Shown here one piece after another: positions 1 through 11,333 of a DNA stretch of 64,000 nucleotides. The position numbers and the translations under genes are program-made. This stretch comes from Allium sativum. Taxonomy: Eukaryota > Streptophyta > Magnoliopsida > Asparagales > Amaryllidaceae. The stretch lies in the NCBI GenBank assembly GCA_030737875.1, contig CM060920.1:481150861-481214860 (forward strand). Direction: 5' to 3'. The notes beneath the pieces were generated by a model. It was not told the origin of the DNA. It searched no databases and saw only the letters and a list, made by a program, of their open reading frames with translations. Positions within the stretch are counted from its first letter, which is position 1, and each line of letters starts with the position of its first letter.

Positions 1-1240
1 CCCGTGTGGCATGCTGAGATGCAGTGATCAAGGCTTTTGTTGAAAAGCAGAGCCTTGTGGTTGATGATCAAAGCACGGCTTTAATATAGCATAGCTTTGT
101 GTATAACATTAATTCGCGAGCCTCACACCCCGGTATGAACTAGAAATGGGAGAGGACCTCAGGGAGGACATGCGTTTCTTTCTAGCTAGGAGTGGTGTCA
201 GCATTTGCAAGCCTTGACATTTTACTTATGTGGATGATGGAAAGCGAGACGTCTCGGTTATATTGGTCACTACAGTGCCGATGGATGGTTTGGTTGGTAT
301 ACGACCAGTTTAAGCCCCATAGGGCGGGGAAACGTATTGTTCAGGCATTTTAATCCGCTACGTGTGGACCGGCCCTGACGATCCAAGGCTTGTCTGCGCG
401 CTTGCCTGAGACATGGTAGGCTAGATTGTCTCGAAGTGGTAAGGACGATCCCTTACCTTGGTTCAAGATGGAAATCCAAACTTCCAATACGACATGTGCG
501 GTTTTGGTTGTAAGCCTGTATATGGCGGCATAGTGGCATGGGACGCTCATGTCGTCTATGATTGATATATTATGATTGAAATTGTTTTTGAAACATATCA
601 ACACTAGTAATAATGTCAAATGATCTCGTTTTATTCGTATCAAGCATATTTTGGCCATTACAATATAAAATTCTATCCTCCAGTTTGCGTTGCATTGTGT
701 GATGGGACTTGAGTCTTATATTGGCTTCATTTTTCTAAAAGTCATTGCGTATTTTAAAAGATTTACTTTATTACATGTACTGGCAATCACTGGAGTAAAC
801 CCATTCCGCATTAGCGGCGTGGTTGTATGATTTTCCTTATTATTAGTGTTTAACCAGTTAAGTTGATTTCTCATACCAGTCCCATGACTGACTCGAAGTT
901 TGTTTCACTTTGCAAACTCGGGTGCCCTTATTTCTACATGGGCAGCCTTGTATTCAGGTTTTAGCAGACTCATTCTGGATGGCTATGGAGCTGGAGATCA
1001 ACTTTATCATTTCTATTTTACTGTTTCAGACTTCATTATGTATATTATGTTTGATTCCGCTGCAGACATTGTATATTAAACTGAAACCGTATTCTATGCT
1101 AAGTATGATCCTATTATGCTGTGTAACTCTAATGTTGTTATTATTTCCAGTGTACTTTGATGTACATAATCTGGTGTAATTATATATTTCTGTTTTGCTG
1201 TTATTTGTTTATATGTTACATTCCACTGATTATCCTTGCC
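1..1240 (+). repeat. Fragment of a long Ty3/gypsy LTR (3' part)
   Basis: No coding potential is seen; the short frames here are chance. Order and wording match the 3' parts of the long LTRs at 4108-10224 and 27300-27764: a stretch with 'ggaaatccaa', then a CCAGTC/GACTGAC block at 876-892, then GGGTGCCC, then an AT-rich tail with TGTGTAACTCT. The left end lies outside the window, and the right end meets LINE sequence near 1240, so neither LTR terminus is visible. Plus orientation is inferred from the hairpin module. Assignment to an LTR rests on similarity by eye. Confidence 0.6.
877..943 (+). other. Triple-hairpin module, copy 1
   Basis: Three stems abut with no linker. H1 is CAGTC/GACTG around CCAT (877-890). 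H2 has arms ACTCGAAGTTTG (891-902) and CAAACTCGGGT (913-923), pairing over 11 bp with one bulged A and one G-U. H3 is GCCC (924-927) with GGGC (940-943). The same layout recurs in other LTRs of this window with different stem bases. Function unknown. Confidence 0.6.
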
Positions 1241-1427
1241 ACCGTTGTACGGGGGTTTGGGTCATCACATCACCCATACGAGTTTTAATGTAATCTAAGT
1301 TTTTATTAGAGAATTTATTTTCCAAAACTGCTACAATAGTGGGCTTATAGTTTTCCCTGAAGTTGTAGAGGTCTAGTTGACGTGTGTCATTGTTGAGACC
1401 CCTAACGTTCCAACATAAAATAGTCAT
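1230..1427 (-). pseudogene. LINE ORF2 start, endonuclease domain fragment
   Basis: The minus-strand frame reads MTILCWNVRGLNN..., the conserved start of the AP-like endonuclease of plant L1 ORF2. It shows the active-site Asn in the WNVRGLN motif and a Glu in VLENK. About 60 residues survive before the match is lost near 1240. The downstream reverse transcriptase is absent here. It follows the ORF1 remnant in the same orientation, as in an intact LINE. Confidence 0.75.
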
Positions 1428-2765
1428 TAAATTTTGGTAGGTTTGCTCCTAGCAACTGGAGTTGCACTAACCGATGCACATGTACCAGCTATCTTAACAC
1501 CATCTTTCTTGAATTGCTAATTATATTTGGTGTTTTCTTCAGTAAGTCCACTAGTGTTAACTTCCTCTATGCTTTCTTCGTCATATTCCTCAAGATGGAT
1601 ATCCAACCTTTGAATATCCTAAAGTGTATTTTGCTCCCGAGTGATTTCATCTCTGCCTCCACCACTGGAGTGGACCCCTCACGTTGATCAATTGGACTTT
1701 GGCCATCCTCCTTTGCTTGAACCGACTGATTATGATTTGGACTTGTATGAGATGCTACTGCTGCTACAGAGCCCTCAACATTAGGTGGTAGGGGAATAAT
1801 TATAGTAGGACCAATTGCACCGTTTCTAGATTTCACATGTACAACACTAATAGGTGAAGTTCGATTTTTGGATGTGCTGCCTTCGGGACTCTTATGTTTC
1901 TATACCCATTTTTGATCTGGTATGACCGTGTTACAATATGTATCTATATCCCCAAAACACTTGCAAGTAGTGCATTTTGGTGGGACAGACTCATATTCAA
2001 CTATTTGTTCATATGTATTTCCCTTTTTGTTAATTGCTTTAATGCTTTTTAGGAGAACTGAATCTGCTGTAATTTTAATTAGAATCCTAGCATAGCTGAT
2101 TTTCTTGACTTGTTTGGTGTTTTCATCCATGTCTAGCGGTCAATGATACTCGCTAGTTTGCTAATACATCTTGTATTCCATAGGGATAGGTTAAGATTTG
2201 AGAACTTAACCCAGATCGGATAGGTTGATAACATTTCTTTTTCAAAGTTGAAGTCTGCAACCCATTTACGCATGAGTATGAGTTTGCTATCCATGAACCA
2301 TGAACCCCTTTTCAAGATTCTTTCATATTCTTCTTTCAGTTCAAATTTAATAAGAAAAAATTCGTTTTCTCTCAGGAAAACATCCCAAGCCCCATTGGGT
2401 TTCCACACTCTTTTGATATACGCATTGAAATAACAAAGTATGGGCGTTTACCTGCCATATACACATAAATTGAATTTTCCCAGATTTTATTTGATTCGGC
2501 ATAGTCCAGATCATCAATAAGTTGATACTTGATGTTTCCCACTGACCAAGGTTCAAAGTACTGAAGGTCTCCTGATATTTTTAGTCTCAATCCAAAAATA
2601 TCGGCTTAGTTGCTAGGGTTTTGAGATCTGGCCATTGGGGTTGTTCAAGATGGCCGGCAGATGACATCAGCGAAGGTTTGCTTCCCCTTTCGATGGACCC
2701 CTTGCCATCCACCTCCTCCTTCATCTTCTTTTTGAGCTAGGGTTTCGGGGGGGAGGGGGTGCAGC
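1240..2765 (-). mobile_element. LINE (L1-type) 5' fragment, degenerate
   Basis: Read on the minus strand, this is a plant L1-type LINE beginning near 2765 with a G/C-rich leader containing AAACCCTAGC. A decayed ORF1 follows, then the first ~60 codons of the ORF2 endonuclease. The element stops at about 1240, where LTR-like sequence begins, so its reverse transcriptase and 3' tail are missing. LINE copies are usually cut at the 5' end; keeping the 5' part and losing the 3' part points to a later deletion or a broken insertion. No target duplication was found. Confidence 0.75.
1567..2635 (-). pseudogene. LINE ORF1 (DUF4283/zinc-knuckle gag-like protein), broken
   Basis: ATG at 2635 is followed after nine codons by a stop. 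The frame then runs through a DUF4283-like region (WSVGNIKYQLIDDL; YVYMAGKRPYFVISM), shifts frame near 2400, and continues with ILKRGSWFMDSKLILMRKW and IWVKFSNLNLSLW, wording typical of plant LINE ORF1. A further segment (2130-1900) holds a CCHC-like knuckle (CTTCKCFGDIDTYC) in which the usual His appears as Asp. The last part (1836-1567) is Pro/Ser-rich. In the family this protein binds RNA in the retrotransposition particle. This copy is dead: at least one early stop and two or more frame breaks. Confidence 0.75.
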
Positions 2766-2773
2766 CGCCTTTT

Positions 2774-2807
<34 letters not shown>

Positions 2808-3160
2808 TCTTTCCCTATATATATATGTATGTATATATATATTACTAATCCATCTTCTTCTTATTCTTTTCGAATTTATAAGGTTTTATCAACCAATCCC
2901 ACTAATCTAAAATAATAAAATTTGGAATACTGACATATAGAGTTTATCTTTTAATTACAAAACATTTTGTGCACTCGACCACTCAAACGTCTATTATTCT
3001 CAGGTTTCCATAACCATTTTTTAGTATGCAAAAATGATATCTTTTCTCTTTCCAATTTTGTGGATTCTTCTATGGATCTAGGTATATTTATAGATAATAT
3101 ATTTATATTTTGAAAATACAAATACATTCACTCACTATCTATATAGGAATCCGAAACCAA
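2766..3160. other. AT-rich stretch: (TA)n microsatellite and probable leader of the old minus-strand element
   Basis: Alternating TA runs lie at about 2777-2804 and 2815-2842. The rest is AT-rich with no frame of note. Lying immediately after the minus-strand primer site at 3161-3172, it is read here as the 5' leader of that old retrotransposon, cut by the LINE. Confidence 0.4.
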
Positions 3161-3172
3161 GCTCTGATACCA
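3161..3172 (-). other. Primer binding site, initiator tRNA-Met, of the old minus-strand element
   Basis: The minus strand reads TGGTATCAGAGC, complementary to the 3' end of plant initiator tRNA-Met and usual for chromovirus/Tekay and many copia elements. Two bases separate it from the LTR end at 3175. Confidence 0.8.
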
Positions 3173-3174
3173 AA

Positions 3175-4107
3175 CGTAACAACCCAAATTACTATAGACC
3201 AGTTTTATTCAAAAATCCAAATCTATCAAAGATCGAGTTGGTTTGTCTAGTATCCTACAAAAGATCAAAGGTAAATATGCCAGAGTTCATAAAAGTAATA
3301 TCACAGTGGAAGGGAATAAAATATAATAGTAGGTAAACACTTACCAATATAATGACATTATCTATCAAGTGTCTCTAAGCTGTAGAATCTCAACCACCTC
3401 TCTAACCTGCGGGTTTGTTACGAGGAGGGGGTTAGAACAAAAGATTTGGTGAATGGATAAATTATACTTTTTACAAATAACACTACATATATCCTTCTAT
3501 CACTAGTTCATATTTATTAAGTTATTTGGGTTTATCTCACAATACACTTCCGATTTTTCCGTATAAACCGAACCCATCTACTCCCTAGTAACCTAATAAT
3601 ATATATGTAGATATATGCCCAATATCGAGATATTTCCCACAAAACCCTCCTCAAGTGGTCCCCTTCGTCGTACTATGAAAACATATTGGACCTCCATCTC
3701 TACGCTGCGAAAGAGTACTAGGCTACACTGTGAAAGAGAATAAGCCTTTATCGCTGCATTACAAGGACGCCCTAATCCCTGAATTCTTCCATGAAACTTG
3801 GTCGAGGGCTTTACACATACCTGTAAAGGACAACCTTGTTAGACCTACAATACAGATACCCAAATATATGTATGTCTCTTCTGGTGGCTCTCTATAGCCC
3901 CACCCAACCTACCCCTACTAATGAAAGACTATTCAAAGAGCTAAATGACTGCCCTACCATCCAATCTAAACAAGCATGTGGTTCCTCATTCAGTGACCCA
4001 ATAGTAAAAGATCACTGGCCTATTGACTTAGCTCCAGTCTTTCTCACACACGCTCCGACTGATGATGACATGTATCTGACGACCTACTATCCTTTGTTGG
4101 GTCCCGT
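3175..4107 (-). repeat. Old long LTR, 3' part (split by the element at 4108-17874)
   Basis: This is the terminal 0.93 kb of a minus-strand LTR; it ends (minus) GGGTTGTTACG next to the primer site. A decayed first hairpin of the module lies at 3431-3450. The other part is at 17880-20215; both resemble the solo LTR at 21865-29427, though diverged. Both termini carry CG where TG/CA is normal, which could be decay. Confidence 0.7.
4103..4107 (+). repeat. Target-site duplication CCCGT (left)
   Basis: CCCGT directly precedes the LTR start TGTAACAACC at 4108 and recurs at 17875-17879 directly after the LTR end TTTACA. A 5-bp duplication is standard for LTR retrotransposon integration. Confidence 0.9.
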
Positions 4108-5775
4108 TGTAACAACCTAGATTTTTCATCGATTAATTTTAAATATTTAATATGGATTTAAATATTGAGTTGATAATATACATGAATATTTATACTACGT
4201 TATCGATTTAAATTTCGATTTCAAATTTAATATCGAATATATTAGATTATCGTAAGACTAAATATAATTGAAATCGAAATAAAACTGAATCAAAAACAAT
4301 TCAAATGATTTATAGAAATTCAGTTTGAACAGAATCGATAATAATTATAATTTATTATTGAGGAATTAATTATTTTTGATTTCAAATTATGTTATATCAA
4401 TTTACATGGTTATTATATATAGGTTCAAATTAAATTACAGAATATATTCTGTTGAGTTCAGTATAACGCTATAACATTGGAACGACGGTCGGTACGTTAA
4501 AATAGCGGTTCACCATCTCAAGTTGCGAACCCCAAGATATTTGATTATGGATAGGTTCGAAATCAAATTGATATCTGCCTAAAAAGAATAAAAATCACTT
4601 TATGTCGAATCAAATTAAATATAAATCAAATCTCATTTAATATCGTTGTACTTAACCTACCCTATTCCTTCTACATTACGGTTCTCCATCTTTAAATTGC
4701 GACAGACCACTTCCCCCCATTCTCGATTATTTTTCTTCCATTCATTCCTTCTGGAGAAAAGCCGCTCCACTGTTTCTCTTCAAAATCCATCGAGATTCAA
4801 ATGAATCGAAATCGAATGTCAAGGGGTCGTCTACGATAGCTTCTGGAGCTCGATAAAATAGAGCATGATGATTTTCCCTCATTCAACCAAAATCAAAATC
4901 GAAAACCAAATTCGTATACTTTTGATCAAAGAGAAAGATGTCGCATCTCGTATTCTTAATTGCGAGTGGGTATTTGATTTGTGCGATACCTTTTTGTGTC
5001 GATCGTTTTTCAAATTTACGGGTTTTCTGGGAGCCGAGTTCGAGACCGTGGGGGAGGGGATGAAGCCGCTTTGGTCTGGGAGAGATCGGAGGTGGTAGTT
5101 GCTGAAGGTTCGAAGGAAGGGCTGCGTCATCGTGATCTCAAGAGGCAATAGAGGTGGTATTGATTTCGAAGAGGCAACGTTGACTTCGAATTTACCGATG
5201 AACGAGGAGATTAAGGGGTAAACTGGTGTGGGGTTCGTTTACTGTCGCGAGGTGGATTTGGGTATCCACGATTTGGGGTTCGACGAACTGCAGTGGCGTT
5301 CGATTTTGAAGAGGAGGGAGGCGTTGAAAACTCGTGACCTGGAGAAGGCATCAACGGGTTCTGACATGGTTTGGTATCGCGTTGATGGGTTAGTATGGGT
5401 ACTCGCAGAAGTAGAATTTAACAAGTATTAAGGTAAAATTTATTTTTATAAATTTAGTGAATGTCTTATTATTTAAATTAAATTAGTTAAATTTATTTAG
5501 TATAGTAGTTAATTTAATGGGATAATCGTTTAATCGATAAATATAAAATCATATGATCATAGGCGTAATCCATTCGAGAAGAATTAAGTTGAAACAATTC
5601 AAGTCAATGCTAGACCAGACGGAATGGAATCAGAATGGATATTCGACAAGTAAAATAAATGTGAGTAAATCTCACTCACAATTTTATATTTAAATTTATT
5701 TTTATCATAAAATAAATTTGTTGGTTGCTTGGATGCATGAATGAATTGTTGAATTTTTGTGGTTATTGGATATTT

Positions 5776-5819
5776 CCCGCAATACTATTAGCGGATGCCC
5801 GCAGTATCATTAGCGGATG
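5776..5819 (+). repeat. Two tandem 22-bp repeats
   Basis: Two units starting CCCGC and ending AGCGGATG follow each other at 5776-5797 and 5798-5819. The counterpart in the right LTR is at 13009-13052. They are among the few GC-rich points of the LTR. Confidence 0.8.
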
Positions 5820-6419
5820 ACCCTACGCCCACGTATATAAGTGGATCCCCTTTTATACCGCGATATCCTGCCACGAAGCAGGATGGGTATTATTTATGTT
5901 AACTAACGTCTGTGGATGTAGGAAAAAACAGGTTGGAGAGATCCAACTGGATTCCTCAAAATTAAATTGTCTATTTGTTTGTTGTTTGCACCTATACTGT
6001 CATATATTATGTGTTAGAAAACCTATCAATTATAATTGGTTGTTTTGATTGTTTGAAATATCAATGGGCCTAAGTGTTGATACTTAAAAATATCAAAAAA
6101 AGAAATTCCCAGTGTTAAAAAGGGGAAATTCTATTTTTCAAAAATAGAATTTGAAATTTGAATGGAATAAAAATATTAACTTGTTTTGAAAAGGAATAAA
6201 ACAAGAAATTCATTTATAAACGAAATTTATAAATGAATGGAAGAGAATTATCATTGGATAATTCAGAAATAAACTACAAGTTTGAATTTGAAAAAGGAAA
6301 ATTTATATTTTCCAAAGTAAAATATTTATTTCAAATGAAGTTGAAATCGAGACTTGTTATATATATATAAACAAGTAATATAAGGCGATGTTTACAAAGA
6401 AAGGTGAAAAATCATAAAT

Positions 6420-7160
6420 TGGATACTATGGATATTTTAAATTCAAATGGAATTTAAACAAAGGAAATTCAAATTTAGGATTTGAAGATAGAAAGTGAAG
6501 TAGAATTTGAATATAAAAATTCAAACGTAATTCAAATATAGAATTTGAATTTAGAAAATATAAAGGAAATTCAAATATAGAATTTAAATATCGAAAGTGA
6601 AATAGAATTTGAATTCAAAGGAATTGAAATAGAATTTGAATTCATAGGAATTCAAATGGATTTGAATAAAGAAATTTCAAATGAAATTTAAAATATTGAG
6701 ATTTGAAAATAGAATTCAAGTGGAGTTTAAATATAGCAATTCAAATCGAAGTGAAATGGAGTTTAAATATAGAATTCAAATAGAGTTAAAATAGGAATTT
6801 CAAGCAGAATTCAAAAGGAGTTTGAATATTTGAGATTTCAAGTAGAGTTCAAAAGGAGTTTGAATATTTGAGATTTCAAATAGAATTTAAAAGGAGTTTG
6901 AATATTTGAAATTTCAAATAGAATAAAAATGGAGTTTGAATATTAGGAATTTAAATTTAACTTTAAAATGGAACTAGAATTTCAAAATAGAACTTCAAAA
7001 TGAAATTTGAAATCCAAATAGAAATTGAATATAGAAGTTTAAACAAAATGTGAGTATAGCATTTGAATAAGAAAAATTCAAATAGAATTTGAATATGTAA
7101 TTTGAATATAGAATTCAAATAGAATTCAAATGTAATTTGAATATAGAATTCAAATGGAAT
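6420..7160. repeat. Degenerate GAATT/TTCAAAT-rich array in the left LTR
   Basis: Dozens of short variants of 'gaattcaaat', 'atagaatttgaat' and 'ggagtttgaatatttgag' follow one another at irregular 12-40 bp spacing. At 6820-6925 a longer unit ('gagatttcaa...aggagtttgaatattt', ~45-50 bp) is repeated about three times. EcoRI-type GAATTC sites recur. The matching array in the right LTR is at about 13660-14395. No coding potential. Confidence 0.8.
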
Positions 7161-8797
7161 TTAAAATATATCAAAATGGAGACGAATTTATATATAAACG
7201 AAGTTTAAAAGTTTATATATATAAACATAATTAAAACGAACTCGCCGCAGCGCTGCAGTTCGTAAATTGGCATTTTGAAATTCAATTGAATATACAGAAC
7301 TCAATTGAAGTCGGAATTCTTTGAAACAAGAAACGTCAGGACCGATTTGATAATAGCTTTCTAATGAAAGAGAAAAATCTAGATTTTGTTGAATAAATTT
7401 TGAGTTATATCAAAATCAAAATTTCAGAAAAACAGCGGCATAACCATTTAAAAACCATAACGGTTTATTTAATTTTATAAAAGGATTTTAAGCAAATAAA
7501 ATCCGCATTTTTATTTAGAAAATCCTAGATTTGAGAGGTGAAATATATTTGAACTCAAGTGGAGTAATGAGTTGATTTTTGAAACAGAAATCAGAGTTTT
7601 GATTATTGAATAGAATTAACTAATTTGAATAATAATTAGTTAATGAGATTTTGAATAGATATCGGGCTTTGAATAAGTGAATTCGATTTGGAAATTTATA
7701 TTTGAAATCGAAAAGGAAACTAGAATTGAAATTGAAATTCAATTTAGTTATGAGTAAGTTAAATATTTGGTTTGAACATGTTATGTTCAAACAAAGAAGT
7801 AAAATAGGCAAAATAGCTAATTAAAGAATAAATGAGCGGAAACTGAATTCAAACGATCAGGTTGGGTTGGATTGAACTGAAAACAGGCGAACATGTGTAA
7901 GACACGTATGGGATGAAGTATATGAAAATTTTAATTTAAGTGCCCAACAAAAAAGTACATGTTTAAATTAATATATGAGATTTTATGCGCCGTATCGGCA
8001 AGCCGCTTGGCTTTTTCTTTTCTTTTGGATTGGTGAGGGCCATGGAAGGCTATTTAAAATATCTCGAAGCTCCAGGTACAAGGGAGGTAATGGCGAAATT
8101 TTCCAGAAAAGGAGTAGAATATTTTTAAGATATTTTGATAGTAGAAATCAATGTATCAATATATATAGAATTCAATAAGGAAACGAAATTAAAAATAGAA
8201 TATTGTAAACAAAAAGGGAAATCTATAAAATAGAAATAGAAAGCGAACTATATACATGTTTTCTAAAATGAATAATTAGGTTTTATAGTGTGTTTATTTG
8301 AGGTAAGTGGTTTTGCCATTTTGAAGTTGAGGATGTTTTCAGTCAAGGTCTGAGAGGTAATTTTACCCCAACTTGATTGATTTCATTTTTAATTGATAAA
8401 TAGAAAGATCCAGTCTCGAAGAGAAGTGTTTGAATAAGAGTTAGTTGAATAAAATGTTTTGGGTTGTTGTAACGATGTTTTACACAGCATTCGTTTTAAC
8501 CCAAGTGATGGAATTTTCAAAATATAACAGTAAATATTCCTTGAGTATAATTAAAAGTATTCGGGATAGAGATAAGTGATTTAAATGTTTTCAATTGCGA
8601 ATAGAATATATTTTCTAAGGTAGAAAATAAAAGAAGGCGAGATATAGAAATGCTTTCCAAAGAATGTAAGAGACCAAGATGATAATTGAAAATATTTGTT
8701 TAACAAATATTGATAAGGAAATGGAAAGGTGATTTAATTAATGAATAATTAAAAGGCCCAGTGATTTGTTTGATGCTATGAATGTTTGTTTATTTTT

Positions 8798-8827
8798 CTT
8801 CGATAGTTAAATAACCGACTATCGAAG
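8798..8827. other. Perfect 10-bp inverted repeat
   Basis: CTTCGATAGT and ACTATCGAAG flank a 10-base spacer. The same hairpin is in the right LTR near 16026-16055, and the 419-bp insertion of that LTR sits about 11 bp beyond it. Confidence 0.75.
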
Positions 8828-9760
8828 TGTTTGCCAATAACGTTGTCAATATGGAGAGACCGGTTGGATTATTACCAGAGAACCACTCTGTATTGGCAGT
8901 AACATTGCGATTCAGATTATATGAAGATAATCAAAGACGGAGTAAAGTGCAAGGACTTTTTCTATTAATAGAAATTGTGCCTTCGGTTTCGTTCAATCTC
9001 AGAACGAACGTAAATGGACGAATGTCTGACAAAGTATTTCCAATGATCTAATGGGTTGGTCTGTATAAATGTATATGGTTGCAATGGATTTATTCCCTTA
9101 GCATAACATCCAGAATATTTGTGCAAATCAATTAATGATTAACGGATCTGGCAATGTGGCATTCAAAGTGATTGTGCTATCAATGAATAGAATGTAATCG
9201 TAGCCTCAAGCCTCAACTACTAGAAAATGACAAAAATCGGTCAGGCAACATGGCTATGTGGGTCGCTCCCATTAGGGAGTATAATCACCTATCTAGAGAT
9301 TCATTTAATTCCTTATTCTATTCGATGCTGTCCCATTCGGGAAACGGTTGCTGATCCCAACCGTTGGTGATATACATTCGATACACTCAAGCGAAATGAG
9401 TGGTCGGTCACGTGTGGGCCGGGTTGCAAGATGTTCTTGTTGAACCCAGTGTATTCCTCTCTAGAGATACACTAGCGGAAGGTGGTTCCATACCTTGTCA
9501 TGTTGGAAATCCAATCTCCAATAAGCGCCCTGCGGTTTTTGATTTTATACTATGTATGTGGAGAGTGAGATGCAAGCGTTCCGCTAGATTCTATTTATTT
9601 GATTAGACATTATTATAATATCACCTGATTTCTGTATCAAAGTGTTTTGGGTTATAGTAAGGTAAAAACCGTCCATGTTTATGTGTGGGCTAGTCTTACT
9701 ATTATCCTTTCTTTCGAAAGGATTTTGAAAGTTAAACAATTGGTTGGAGTTTACTCACAC

Positions 9761-9834
9761 CAGTCCCATGACTGACCCAGAGTTTATTTTGTTTTGTTTT
9801 CCCTAAACTCTTGGGTGCCCAAATTTGTACGGGC
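9761..9834 (+). other. Triple-hairpin module, copy 2 (left LTR)
   Basis: H1 is CAGTC-CCAT-GACTG (9761-9774). H2 has arms ACCCAGAGTTT (9775-9785) and AAACTCTTGGGT (9805-9816): 11 bp with one bulged T. H3 is GCCC (9817-9820) with GGGC (9831-9834). The helices abut without linkers. It lies 390 nt before the LTR end, so in the transcribed leader upstream of the primer site. Confidence 0.7.
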
Positions 9835-10224
9835 AGTCAAGTAGTCGGGATTTTACAGATTCACTTGGAAGAGTTGGAAGCAGGAGGCTTCACCAGTTAA
9901 CTATAGACTCATATATTCCGTTGTTTACTATGTTATATCTGGAAATAGGTGTTTATAACTGTTCCAGGAATAACTGTTGTGCTCTGATGATGGTATGTAT
10001 ATAAAGTTACTGATTTGTATTTCAAATTTTATGTTATATAATATATTTTATTCGTTCCGCTGTGAGATTTGTCTTCTTTGTTTTCTTCTATTCTAACAAT
10101 TTCTTTCTTTCTATTTCTCATCCTCTAACTTCTTTCTATTAATGATTCGTATTTCTGTGCAATTTGGGTTGGACGTGTTGTGTTATTAGTCAACTCAGAT
10201 AGTACGGATTTGCGGGCCTTTACA

Positions 10225-11333
10225 GTTGGTATCAGAGCCAGGTTGAGCGAAAACCTAGGCTTGTGTGGCATGTGCTCATTAGAGATAGGGTTAGTAGCAC
10301 CCTAGAATGAGTTTAGTGTATATACGAGAGCGCGTATTTGTTAATTGATATAAAGGTTGTTTTATATTGTGTTGGCTAGTCTGTTGAGTGGTTTATGAAT
10401 TCTGATCGAATAGTGGGACGCCATGAAGTCGATAGGAATTTCTAAACCCTTGAACAGAAGATTGAACACGATATTGTTTTAAAATGGGTAAATGAAATAA
10501 TTTTGCCCAAATTTCTATTTTGATATAGAAAGAATAATTTTTGAAATTATTATATATGGATATATTGGTTGTTATTATTATAATTAAATGAGATTATAAG
10601 AAATGAAATGGTTATATAGAACCAAATATAATTTGTATATGAATGAGAATACAATAAGATAATTGGAATTGGATTCAACCTAGAATTCAGAATTTAAATC
10701 CTGGGAGTTTAAAAAATATATTTTCTGAAGTATATTAAAATAATATAGCTTTGTTTTGAAAGGGATTTTTGAATAATAAAAAAAATCATTTTGGATGTGT
10801 TTTGAAATTGTTTAAGCACTGGACTCACTTCAGTGGCTGGAAAATAATTCTGATGAGGACTGCAGCTTCGTTAGTGTTCATTTTCGAGTTTCTAAGTGAT
10901 GTATTGCTACCTTAGAAATATTTTGATGGGAATTTGTTTGAAAAAAAAAACGAGTTTAGTTGAAAAATTCAAATATTTTAAATTTGAAAGATTATAAATA
11001 TATGTACATGTTTATGGGATTTCAAAAGGTTTTCAAATGAAGACCTCGGGGATTTTGAATTTTGGAATTAAAATTTAACTCAAAGTAAGTTAAATGGATT
11101 GAAGAAAATAAATTGATTTAAATCAATATGAATGAAAATGAATTGGATATGAATGAATGGGTTGAAAATCATTCAAGGTAAATGAAAGAAAACCAAAAGT
11201 TTTGGTGGAATTAAATTTGTTGAAATATGAGAAGTTGAGTTTCAACATAAGTGAGATTTTGAAAAGTAATGGGTTTGTACCATTTTTCGTACCTTAGCAA
11301 TTTCGAGGACGAAATTATTTTAAGAGGGAAGAA
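10225..11333 (+). other. Internal region of the giant-LTR element (non-coding)
   Basis: It opens with TGGTATCAGAGCCAGG (primer site from 10227, matching initiator tRNA-Met for at least 12 bases) and a leader with AAACCTAGGCTTGTG. It then becomes AT-rich with stops in all frames. It ends with the conserved box TTTCGAGGACGAAAT and the polypurine tract AAGAGGGAAGAA (11322-11333) against the right LTR. No gag, protease or polymerase motif is present. It looks like the two ends of a Tekay-type internal region joined by a large deletion plus unrelated AT-rich filler. Confidence 0.85.

Larger units (their letters stand above)
4108..10224 (+). repeat. Left (5') LTR of the giant-LTR element
   Basis: It starts TGTAACAACC and ends GGGCCTTTACA. 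Notable content: a GC-richer block with short chance frames (4860-5430), two 22-bp direct repeats at 5776-5819, a perfect 10-bp hairpin at 8798-8827, a long GAATT/TTCAAAT-rich array at 6420-7160, and the triple-hairpin module at 9761-9834. No frame resembles a known protein. Confidence 0.9.

Noticed and set aside
4865..5431. Short frames repeated at 12098-12664
   Set aside because: They recur only because the LTR is present twice; no motif is recognised, and substitutions between the copies do not favour silent sites by eye.
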